From Balanoglossus misakiensis (taxonomy: Eukaryota > Hemichordata), in contig CM082587.2 of NCBI GenBank assembly GCA_040954595.2, forward strand, positions 3,472,001 through 3,536,000: a stretch of DNA of 64,000 nucleotides. Reading direction: 5' to 3'. A program made the position numbers and the translations under genes. The notes beneath the pieces were generated by a model that was given only the letters and a program-made list of their open reading frames with translations, ran no database searches and had not been told where the DNA came from. Shown here one piece after another: positions 12,401 to 23,600 of the stretch. Position 1 is the first letter of the stretch, and every line of letters starts with the position of its first letter.

Positions 12401-14064
12401 TTAACCTTCAGTAGGTTCAGGTTCGGGTGTGGTGACGTTGCCGGCCGTTGGCTCGCTCTCAGTCCCGGTGTTGTGTGTAGCGCCTCCTCCTGCAGTCCCG
12501 GTATCTGTGGTGCCTCCTCCAGCGGCAGTCGTTGGCGCCACTGTCGCATGCAAAGAAATAATGATGGTAGGAATATGAATGACATGGAAAGAATGGCATA
12601 GATCAGAATTTCTGCGTCCCAGGTAAAATAGAAATTGCAGTGCGGACAAACAGTTCGGATAGCATGCACTGACACGGTAGCAATCGAGCGATGTCACTGT
12701 TTGGGTAATAAATTTAGACCCCGACAATCCTGATTGGTCAATTACGTTCCACACAGCTGAAACAGGTAGACCCCTCACAGCACTTTTGATTGGTCAATAA
12801 CGCTATGTCCTCTTGGAACAGGTGTGCAACGTAGACGCTTCAGACAATTTACGTTGACCTGGGCGTTGACCCTATAATGTTTGTACGCATCTCGTACGTA
12901 CCGGTTGTTGAAGCGCTCGGCGACACAAGCATCACCGCGATGATGAAAACTGCGAAGAGTGCCAAAAGCAAGTAGTTCCTGCAGGAGAGATAGAGGTAAA
13001 ACGCGTTGAGGGAAAAAACGTGATATAAGCTTTATAGTAACGTTTTTTAAACGTGAATTGCAGTGTCCAAAATTGATATCTAAGCCCTTGGATGGTGGAC
13101 AACGTCATTGTTCTCACAGTTACTGACTAAATAAAACGACGCGAGTGGAAATGCCTGTCAGAGTTGTATATTGAGAGAACGATGATTTCTTGGAAAGACA
13201 TAATATGTTTGCGAAAATTACGAAACAGCATGCCGTACAGGCCGGATAACATTTGGCCGATTCGTTCACAGAAATGCGTGTGATGGAACGAAGGGGATCG
13301 AGTTTGAGGAAGAGGGAATGACATCGCCGATCAGTAAAATTCCTAACGCACCGTCTCCCTTCAAGCTGTGGCGTCCATACACACTGAACCTTCAGCCGTT
13401 AGCTGTCCCTGACAACGAGCACTGAAACAGGGCAGGCTGCCATATTTGAAGTTGACAACCGCTCATAATTTCGACTTGTCCTTGAGAACGATAAAGAATT
13501 TATGAGATACAAGGACTTGACCCCGAACCAAACGGACCACATTTCGCCGAATGAACCCGCTTCTTTGGGAAGATAGGAATGTGTTAACGTTTTACTTGCG
13601 TCGTCCATTGGTAAGGCTCTTTGGTTGGTCTCGGCCACTGCCTGAGGTATCGGATGGCAATTCGCCTTTCCCCCTGCCATGTAGTAATAAAGACAGCGAG
13701 GATTTGAAAATAGAATCGATTCACTTTACACGATTGAGACGCTTAGAAATCAGAGGCAGGCTGGCAGGCTCACACGGTACCACTGATTGGTACATTGTTC
13801 ACCATTAAAACCTACTCGCCTAAAACGCTTACTAGTAAAAGCCCGACTCGCGTTAACCCTTCATGCCCGTTCATGTTTTATTAGACGAACACTCACTTTT
13901 CCATGATGGCGTTGGAAGGTTAAAATTCGAAAGCCAATCGAGTGAACAACGGTATATATAGTTCCGGCGAATTGACACATATTTTGACCGTTTCAGCAAA
14001 AGTTGGGCCGTTTTGAGCTAGTACCAGATCTAGAGATGGAAAAAGGCGATCAGTCTCACCTCAT
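12401..14064 (-). CDS. Small secreted Thr/Gly/Pro-rich protein (73 aa), copy B
   Basis: Three minus-strand exons: 14060-14064 (only ATGAG), 12902-12978 and 12401-12540, in phase 2 then 1, ending at TAA 12401-12403. The protein is a signal peptide or signal anchor (MRNYLLLALFAVFIIAVML) followed by a 46-residue mature part rich in Thr, Gly, Pro and Glu, starting VAPTTAAGGG and ending in P-E-P-E-P-T-E-G. An in-frame stop precedes the ATG in the first exon, so this start is well defined. There are no cysteines. Function unknown; the Thr-rich tail could carry O-glycans. A paralogue lies downstream (copy A) with the same exon layout, which supports both models. Confidence 0.62.
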
Positions 14065-15170
14065 GATGATGTCCTTGTCTGTAGACGCAGTCCTCTTCTG
14101 AAATGATCTCGGCAGTTAAACGATGGCGAGTTTTACTAGTGAGGGTTGCTAGGGAGACCGCGTGATCATAACAAATAATACGACCCATTGGATGATTTGT
14201 GTGGTTTGAAGAGAGCGGACTTTTCTGATTGGTCTAAATTCAAACTGCACGAATTGCTGTGATCAATTATTGACAGGTGATCTTGACACATATCAAACAA
14301 TCTTGTTTTATGTCTCATACCACAAGGTCCTGTGACTGTATCTTATTTTGTATTGTGTTTATCAAAATATCACACACTGTTCTGATTCACGTCAGTATGG
14401 GACTGACCAAAATGGTAAAAAGTTGTCATTTCCCTGATGTTTATATAAATATATGTGATTTGACTCTGTTTCTTTGATATCGACCGGGAATCTTGGCAGT
14501 CGTGACAGGATACTGTCTTTGATCATGAATTTAAATTTCACCACAGGGAGCGTTGTTTGGACAGTTATTATATGGTCCCGATGCATTTGTCTGTATGTTA
14601 AGGCTTAAACTTGTGGTCGACAAACGAGAAAGGGTATCATATAATAAAGTCCCTCCCTTAAAACGTGGGTGGTGATATATAATCATACAATATAATTGAC
14701 AAGTGCCCAACTAGAAAGGATTGCAACAGGAAACAAGGAGTGTCTATTATTTCGAAAACAGTTACGGTTGATATGATCGCAGATCGAAAGATGATCTCAT
14801 ACCAGTTGCGAGATCTCGCAAGAATTGGTTAATTACCAATCGATACTGCTGGGCGATTATCGATTATGTCTTCATGATCCCACCACAACACACAAGCCAG
14901 AGTCACGTGCGCGACGTCCTGAAATCGTTTGAACACAGTGCAATTACACAGAAGCCAGAAGATGTCGACATCTTCAGTGCAATAATGACGCCTACACAAA
15001 ACTACCCAAACGACAAGGGCCATAAACCATTACAGAAGTGGGGCTAGTCGCCCCTATCAAGCCGTTCAATATCGTGAAATACCACAGATTATGACCCCTT
15101 CTGACAACTTAATTGGTAATGTAGTATGTACATACAAATGCAAGGCAAATAATTTCGTGTAAACAACATA
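14065..15170. other. Intergenic region between copy B and the opsin
   Basis: The upstream flank and probable promoter of copy B lie at 14065-14300 on the minus strand. The rest shows no coding pattern. Confidence 0.4.
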
Positions 15171-15176
15171 TTTATT
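15171..15176 (-). promoter_or_regulatory. Probable poly(A) signal of the opsin
   Basis: AATAAA on the minus strand, about 90 nt past the opsin TGA, a normal spacing for a short 3' UTR. Confidence 0.45.
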
Positions 15177-15261
15177 GGCAGGAGACCAGTTGCATGCATG
15201 TCTGAAGGAGGACAATGATCACCAAAATCTCAAATACCTTTAGAACTTTGCATGTTCATCT

Positions 15262-17311
15262 TCATGGAATGATGGTGATACCTATTCTGGGTGGAGGGGT
15301 AGTCTGGTCGGGTCGTTCAATTGTCTCCATAGGTATGTTGACGATAATGTCTTCAGGTAGTTCGACCACAGGTGCATTTTCGTCTTCATCTTTACTTTCT
15401 TCTACTGCAAGTTCTTTCACCACTTGGCTGTCATTAGCGGACGAATCTCCATGGTAACGGTGACAACTGGAAGACCTCTGAGCAAATGGCACATCCGATC
15501 CCAGATAAGAAACCAATTCTGGTCGACAACGGCCCGCGCTGACTGTCCCGACATACACGCCGCACTTGTCATAGATCGACGCTCTCCGGTCGTTTCGAGA
15601 TTGCGCCATGTTGAGCCTCACAACAAATAACCGTTGCTGCCCAGACGTCACCCGCTTTCGAGAGCAGCACTTGGTCAGAACTTCCACCAGCGAGGCCCGG
15701 TATTTCTGATGCAAGAAGAAATAAATGAAGGGGTTCGAAGCGGACGACAGTTTTGCAAACATCGACGGAAGGACGAACACCCAAAGCGGCAAGTCGGTGA
15801 CATACATTGACAGCACGGATACCACGGCATAAGGTGTCCAGGTGACCATCAGAGCCACGAAGGAAAGTCCGCACATCTGGTAGAGAGATATGAGAGCATC
15901 TAAGTGTGGTGGTGTACAGGGGAACATTGACAATTCGTGGGTTTAATAGCTGGATTAATAATTAGGGCGCATTACACTTCACGGAGCAGTTTTTTCCGTT
16001 CATCATGAGATAAGATTTCTCACACTTCGGGACATTTTATCTCAAATTACACAAATTATGCAAATTATCCCAAATTCGTGTGTGAAATCTAATCTCAGGT
16101 CCTTTGGAGCGCGGAGATTATGTTCTTCATCCCTTGTGAGAGCTGCAAGAGGGATTGCATTCCATTTGGGACGTTGATTAGAATTAACTTCACCTACCAG
16201 AGACACTTTCTTCTGTCCGCCCCATCTTTGTTGCGCAGTGCAGTGTGGGATAGCACTCACAGTCGTGACGCAGTGGATTTTCTTGTTCCTCCGGGTGATC
16301 TGTCGGTAGCACCAGAACGCTGTGACCATGGGCAGGGCCCAGCAGAAGATAACGGCAGACCAAATGTAACTCACTTCCAGCGGATTGGTAGTTGTCCACA
16401 CTATGCTGCAAGACACGCGAAACGGCTCGGGGCCATACCTCCCCCATCCCTGTAAAGGTGGGATCGTCCATACCAAACTGAAGATCCACACAAACAGGAG
16501 CACTGCGCATGTCCTCCTTCTGGTCAGTTTGTGCTCTGTTGAAAGCAAAACAAAACACCGCTATAACAATTTTTAAGATATCATTCCTTATTAATACGTT
16601 TAGGAGGCGTGTTCATGCGAGGCAAAACTTGACAAAGTATTATAGGATACAATTTAAGAGCTTCACGTGGTACCGCTTTTAGAACTACTTGCAAATGAAA
16701 TGTATAAATATTGCTTTTCTTACTGTAGATAGGCTTGCACACCATGACGTATCGGAACACGCTGACCGCCACCAAGGAGTAAATAGTGCACATTGACATC
16801 GTGTAGCAGATGAAGGCGTAGAAGAGACAACCGACGTCACCAAACACCCAGCGACGGAAGTAGCTGGAAATGCCTACCGCCGGGTAACCACACAGAGACA
16901 CAACCGCGTTGCAACAGAAAACGTTGATGAATAGAAGGTCAATGCCTTTGTTTCGGAATAGCTTTTCCCGGATGAAAACAGCGATAGAAGTCACATTGCC
17001 CAGAAGTGCTGTCAGACCTACAACGGAGATTAAAATCACCCAGTTGAGAATAACACCATTATTTTACAACAATTCTGGCTGCCTTTAATAAATATGTTTT
17101 CACTTTCTGCTGGTGTTCAAATCAGATCGCATTATAATAATTGCATTCTGGGTAAAAAGTCGACAACTCACTGTAGTAAGAGATAGAAGAAATTGTATGT
17201 TTACTGTATTTCATAACAGTGGCTATATCACAACTAATGGAAGGAAAAACACCTTATATCCATATAAGTTTCTACTTTGAAACTTATTAGTCTTGTTTGT
17301 CTCTGCCTTTC

Positions 17312-17349
<38 letters not shown>

Positions 17350-17462
17350 CACTCACACACACAGAGTGCGAAGTACTGTGCATGTACCCACTCACCTAAC
17401 ACCATTATGTACACGGCAATCGCGTTGTAGCTACCCTCACTCAGTTTATCGGTCGACTCCAT
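15262..17462 (-). CDS. Opsin-type rhodopsin-family GPCR
   Basis: Four minus-strand exons, 17396-17462, 16724-17017, 16198-16535 and 15262-15876, join in phase (1, 1, 0) to 437 residues. The ATG sits in gcccATGG after a reading frame with no better start. Seven membrane segments are present. K275 lies in A-K-L-S-S-A-S-N-P-F-I-Y at the exact position of the retinal Schiff-base lysine, five residues before N-P. The second extracellular loop has G-W-G-R-Y-G-P-E, with E157 equal to rhodopsin E181 and C163 pairing with C86. The usual counterion position 113 is tyrosine (Y89), as in many invertebrate and non-visual opsins. The D/E-R-Y motif reads F-R-Y (110-112). The tail after residue 293 has adjacent cysteines. 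It is a light-sensing receptor by family; the subgroup (neuropsin/Opn5-like or other) is uncertain. Confidence 0.82.
17317..17346. repeat. Dinucleotide microsatellite (tc) in opsin intron 1
   Basis: Fifteen perfect tc repeats, 50 bp beyond the donor of the first opsin exon. Confidence 0.95.
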
Positions 17463-18710
17463 GGGCAGTATATTTTCCTCAACAATTGTGGTCACGACTT
17501 AGTCGTTGTACTTCGTGGTTGGCGAGTGATGATTTGCAGACACTGCATTCTTTCCATCCAGGCATGCTTTCTGAACTGAGCGCTTTGGAATACAGCGTAC
17601 GTGTGTCATTTCGTGTGTCGTTAACACTGCTATATTGGCGTTGCAGTGAACCAAACACGAATTACCAAGCGCACTTCTTTTTTAGTCTCCCAGTAGCCCA
17701 TGATGTGTGTGGCAGCGTCATATTATTATCCAATTTAATCCTCACAGTTTAGGTAATTATTTACCGCTCGTTAGCCGAAAGACTCAGCATATGTGCACTC
17801 AGAAATTGGTGTTTGTTCTATGTTCCTATTTATAACAGTGTCACGAGGCAATTATTCGTTCATTGTCTTCATGAAGACTTCTTGCATCTAGCCTAATTGC
17901 CATCTTGATGTTGTCAGAAGGGAGTCCAGTTCATCATTTCGTGGGTGAATTAGTCAGTGGCTGTGACGAACGAACGGTGCCAGAGTCATCAAACCTTTGT
18001 CATTTAAACTCAATTAAACTCATTAAGGAAATAAAGTGACGTCGACCAGCATTTACCTGGAATCTCTTTAAACTTAATTGACAAGAATTCACCCTGTCTG
18101 CAATTTGCATCACGTGAATAAAATGTATTTTTCGATTGACGTGATACAGCAGTAACCAAGCGTAAAGTCATGCATTGTAGTACGTATTTTATTTCAATGT
18201 TAAAAAATATCAAGATTAACACTGCCAAACTGACACCGTGTACATTTCATCATGATCAAGTACATTGTCCAACTGGCAGTCAGGAATATGGAACATAGAA
18301 CATGCAATACAACTAGTGCCAGTGAAATTACTCTGCCGTTTGATTAGATATGTTGTGTCCATACATTATGAAATATGAAAATCAATACAGAATGGTCCCA
18401 ATTATTTCCATGGTGCAGAGGAAACTTTCCAGTCTCACATGTAGACGACAGTTCAATAACCACGTCCACGAAAATGGCCCATTTGTGGTTGTAAAATGCC
18501 AGGCTGTTAATTTGTTCTATGTCTAGAGCGGCGCTTATGCTGAGAGCTTATCGTCACGCTTTCCGAGTATATAGTCTCCATCACACAATTTGACCAGCAG
18601 CTTGAAATTAAACAGACGAATGTGTTCCACCATTGACGTCTATCAAGCGAAGAGGGATTCTTGTGATAGTTGATATTCTATCTCAGACTCCTAAATCATC
18701 GGTTACTTCG
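17463..18710. other. Intergenic region between opsin and TSP1 membrane protein
   Basis: Opsin 5' flank, then the 3' UTR side of the membrane protein. No further gene is recognised. Confidence 0.45.
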
Positions 18711-20642
18711 TCAGCACCGATCTTCAGCTTCTCTGAAGTCTGTTCTGTACTGTACGTTTTCCGTCGTATCCTTAGAAGCCAACATGAAGTTCGATGAACT
18801 GTCTTGCCTGTCAACAGAACCGTTTTCGTCGGGTAACTTTTCCGTATCCATAAAGTCCTCCGGTGATTCATACGAAACAACTTCTTCGAACACGTCTTTT
18901 CTCATGAAACTTTGCTTCTGAAAGCTGGAAGAAATATATTCTGGTCTTAGTTTCAGAAGACAAAACAAACTGTTTCTGGCCAATCTGTTGTTTTATTAAC
19001 GCGTTCTGATTGGATAAAAACAGCTGGCCAGGATACAGTTTCGTAATACATTCGTCCACTGCACATGGAATGCGCTGGTTTGCACATCGCTAACCTATAT
19101 TCTGGTTTCCTGTCCCGGTCTGCTGTTGCACTCATTTGATAGCACAGCGCCAGTCAGCGCTAAAATTGGGACAGGGAACCAGACTCACCACTTACCTTTC
19201 TTTGCAACATAACCTTCGCAGTCTGGTGACACTAAGCAACGCCACAGCCGCAACGAGAATTCCAACCCAAACCAAAACTGCTATGATGGTTACCGCCTCT
19301 GCATCTAATTTAATTCAATAAGGGTACGGATGTTACAATCAATGTAATCTTTTAAAAGTCTGAATACAGACAAAATGGCTGATTCCGTCGGATGTGGGTA
19401 GATAACACAGAAATCATCAGAACATTTTCAGCGCATGAGTATTTTATCGTTGCGGGCTGGTAAGCCTGCAGACACGAGACTTGGCTTGTATACGGGAGCG
19501 GATAATTAACACATACGCATTACCAAAATCATCACCTACCGTTGACAATATCTGCAATTTCACACCTCACTCCATAGAAGTTTGAAGTACATCTGTCAAA
19601 AAGGAAAGTGCATCCACAAGTAAATAAGTACTAGTATTAAGTGAGCATATAAATATTGCCCATTGGAAATGGATATTTAGAGCTGTGACAGTTCTTTAAG
19701 TCCAATCAACATAGACAGATAGAAAGACGGTGGACCACTGCGCCACCAACCATGTCACTTACATGCACTTGATAAGCTCATCAGAGCCATCAACAGCACA
19801 GCGTCCGCCATTGCGACAGTAATCTCGGTTGTTGGCACAGTACGCCACGCACTTATCCGGTAGTAACGTACACTCCATTTGATCTGGGCAGGGTTTCACG
19901 TTGCACCAAGTAACTCTGAACTTTTCACCTGAAATTATTGAAACAGTTCTTGAAGTTATACTTTCCCTGCATTCAATCTGATGTCGCTAATGATGTTTTT
20001 GTTTCATCAAAGTATTCCCCGCAAGGCCAGTGAACCCATACTTGCCTTCTGGCGAAAACGCATCCAACGCCGAGGACACATAGCCACCCATCTGACCAGA
20101 GTTCACGCCGGAGTAGATAGCTTCGAGAGATTTGTTACGGGTGGACTCGCTGACCGGTCCGTCGAATACAACGACGACCTCGGCAATGACACTTCCAGGT
20201 CTGTAGGTTTTATGCAAAATACAGGACTCCATAAGGTTGTAAGGAAAGTCTGGGGATAGCTTGTTACTGTCAGGCAAACATTCAAATGTATTATGCCACT
20301 ACAATAACAAAGTTTTAGAGCAGACAAATACTCATGTTGACGGGAGCTACAAACCTCATGCCTGTAACCACAGCAAGGTAAAATCCATTAACCAACGCCA
20401 TTTCCAGTAGACGAGTGACCTAACCAATAAATAGAGAACATGAAAGTGGTTGGTTTAGAAGACAGTGGTCAAAAAGACGACAAACCCTCAGTGTAAAAGG
20501 TGCGACTCTCATTATAAAACTCTTACCTCAGTTTCTAGTGCAAATGCAACAATTGCAAACTCGCGATGAGACGGAGTCAATACGTCCGAATATTTCACGG
20601 CTAATGTGATTTCGATGTAAAGCTTGTGATCTTCAGGGAAAT
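18711..20642 (-). other. SEA domain, EGF-like module, transmembrane helix and tail
   Basis: Exons 20527-20642, 20355-20419 and 20046-20200 form a SEA domain of about 110 residues. It includes the strand G-S-V-I-A-E-V-V-V-V-F, close to the GSVVV self-cleavage site. Exons 19763-19928 and 19540-19592 form a cysteine-rich EGF-like module. Exon 19196-19304 holds the membrane helix (VTIIAVLVWVGILVAAVALL) followed by R-L-R-R-L-C-C, a stop-transfer and possible palmitoylation site. Exon 18711-18924 is an acidic, Ser-rich tail ending at TGA 18711-18713. The exon ending at 20046 uses a GC donor (AG|GCAAGT); the only nearby GT donors give the wrong phase. Confidence 0.78.
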
Positions 20643-23600
20643 CTGCAAATAACACGAACAAATTACTTAATTGTATTTGTTTCTATTAAAGGCTCAGATT
20701 TACCAACACCTATACCAGTGGCTGTAAGAATTGCCTTGCATTACCAGTTAATGATACGACTGTTACGACAAAAGTGCATCGTTGTTCGTTGTCCGATTGG
20801 TCAGTGGCGGTGTAGACCACTCGGTGCTGCCCGACTGCGAAGGTGTCAAACGGCTCCTTGGAAGCGGTTACTGCGACATCCCCTCCCGAGTTGTCCGTCG
20901 CCGACGGGGGGTTCCATGTGACGAAAACAAGTCCGTCGTCACTGCTCACGCCGCGGATAATGTCGTCAGGGCAGTTGGTAAAAGACGGCTTTTCGACATC
21001 TGGAGAGCGACGAATAGATATTAAGATATCTCTGTTACAGTAGTAGATGTGTTTTGAGACTAAATAAAGATGGTAGTAAACCAGAAAGAGAACGCCGGTT
21101 GATAAATGAAGTTATAATTCTGGAAAGTGTCACTATTACCTTCAACGAATATCGTGAAATCACAGAAACTCGTGTGTCCGGTCGGATCTACCGCCCAGTA
21201 CTCGATTTTGTTTTCGCCTATAGGGTAGGTGTTATCCGGACTGTGTCGTGAAAACAACTGCACATAGCCTGAATTATCCGTAGCAAATGGTTCATTCCAG
21301 GTGACAGTGGCGTAGGATTGTCCTGTTGGTGCATCCACGTAAATATTTGATGGACACAAGTGTATGGCGGGCCCTTGAATGTCTGCAAAATGAATACAGA
21401 TAGCAATAATTACAATGTATTTTAATTGCATTATCTTTACCAATCGGTTCGTAAAGTCCAGTTTTGTATACGATGAAACTACGCCACGGCAGACTTTTGG
21501 TCTAGGCTATACTGGAAGGAGGCTTTGGCTAGCAAACATGTAGGACAGATTACGAGCTCTCACCGTCTTGGCAAGTAGTTCCAGACCAGCCGGACGTACA
21601 TTCGCATTCGGCGGAGTTCCCGACGACTCGGCATATTCCCCCGTTCTGACAAGGACTAGGGGTGCAACTCAGTGCTGTGTGGAAGAGAAAACATTTTCAC
21701 CAGTGTTTCATTCAGTAGCCACGTATTGGAACAAAAATGGACCAGGACGACCTGCCTACCAAGCACCATATTTCAGAGAGTAATTCTGAAGAGTCGTCAG
21801 ATAAGGGTTACAAAGAGCAAGAATCTATTGGTCGTTTATTCCTACCTTCCTCGCAATTGATTCCAGACCATCCAGCTGGGCAGATGCAATAGTAGTCACT
21901 ATTTGAATTCGTGCACGTTCCGCCATTTTGGCACGGACTACTTTGACATGCTGTTAGAGTGGAAGAGAGAATATAAACATAAGTCCATAGAAAACCAAAA
22001 TTCTATTGCTACTTAATGTAGGATGCAGAAGGGTACAAGTATAAAGTTCAAATTTGAAAATAAATATTGCCAAATTTGCCGATGTGCTTAAGATTCGTCT
22101 TATATACTAACTTGGGGTACTTGTTCAGCATTTCAAATCCGCTTACCTTCCCCTGAACACTCTGTCATGTTGCATTCTTCTACCGTGACGGGTTTCGAAT
22201 AGTCATCACATTTCGGCGGCAGGCTAAGGCGTTCAGGCTGACAGGACACATCACGAATGCGAAAGCCAATTCCACACTCTGTTGAACACTGGGACATTTG
22301 AAAGACAAATGGCCAAACGTTAAAGCTTCAATTCACTTACATTTGTTTGGTAGAGCCTGGGTCTTACTTATGCCCATTCATTGGCACATTCGCCATGCTT
22401 TATGTTAGACTGTCTTGAAGAAAAAAAAACAGGATCTGTTTCAGTCATTTACCTCAGAAAATGGCCCCGTAACCCATTTCCCATTACAGGGGTCTGCGTT
22501 ACAGGCCCTTGTCTCCGATGGAGGTCTGTTGTCTTCACTGCACAGAATGCTGTCTGCTTCGCCGAGTAGTACCCCTTCGACAACGTTGTAGCACAGCCAT
22601 TGGCGTGTATGGAACGACTCTCCACACGTGGCGTTACAATGTCCCCACGGGCCAAGCAACCATTTGTAGCTAGAAAAACAACAATTGCAACAACTTCTAT
22701 TACCAAAATGATCATACCTCAATCAGCTTCTTCGCATAACACTATAAATCCACTGAGTCAAGCCGGGACTGCACCATATTTGCTCAAATATGCTTGAGAA
22801 ACTGTCCACCTATAGCTTAGACTTTTATGAGAGGCTTATTTGCAGTCAAAATCTGAAATCAGTGTACATGTACCACACCTGCTAGGGCATCTGTCCAAGT
22901 TGCAGGGCTCTACTGAAGAAGGCGCTGAAGTGTCGTTGCAACTGACCGGGTCCAGGACTATTCTCTCGTCCGTTCGAAGTACACAGTATACATCACGGCT
23001 TTTGTTTCCATTCCCACAGCTGACAGAACACTTAAACGTGGTAGAAAAAAAGAACGGTTTCGTATCGTTTGTTTCATTTATATATCGAGTCGCCAAATGT
23101 GACAATCAACCCAATGTGATATATTCTGCGTCTCTGATCTGCCCACAGTTTCTCACATGCTGTAGGATACACTAATGTCATCACTTGACACTTACTTGCG
23201 ACCATTCCGTCTCGCGCCACACACCAACACACTCTTCGGCAGAACAGTCCCGCTCAGTGACTGGCTGTACAATCCCCGCAAACTCACACAAAGTGTCGTT
23301 CACTATTTCTGGAAGTTCAGGACCGAGTCGCACACACCAAAGATTTCTGCTCTGGATACCAAGCACGCAATCACAACTTCTCCACGGTCCGCTGATATAT
23401 ACGTAAGTGATTCTGAAAGTAAGAATAAGATGTAAACCAATTTTGACTCCATGATTCACTATCTGTACTGGTAGTTCTGGATTATTTACCCCTAAAACTA
23501 ACAACGGCTATCTTAGGGAAACAAGAACTAATGTATTCAGTGATGAGTTATAGTTCTACCTACTGCTGTATTTGGCAGTCTGGCTGCTGGCAAGGTTCTG

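Noticed and set aside
12307-12675. 122-codon minus-strand frame, and the plus-strand frame at 12380-12601
   Set aside because: These are other frames of the last exon of copy B. The VAPTT frame is supported by splice phase and by the paralogue.
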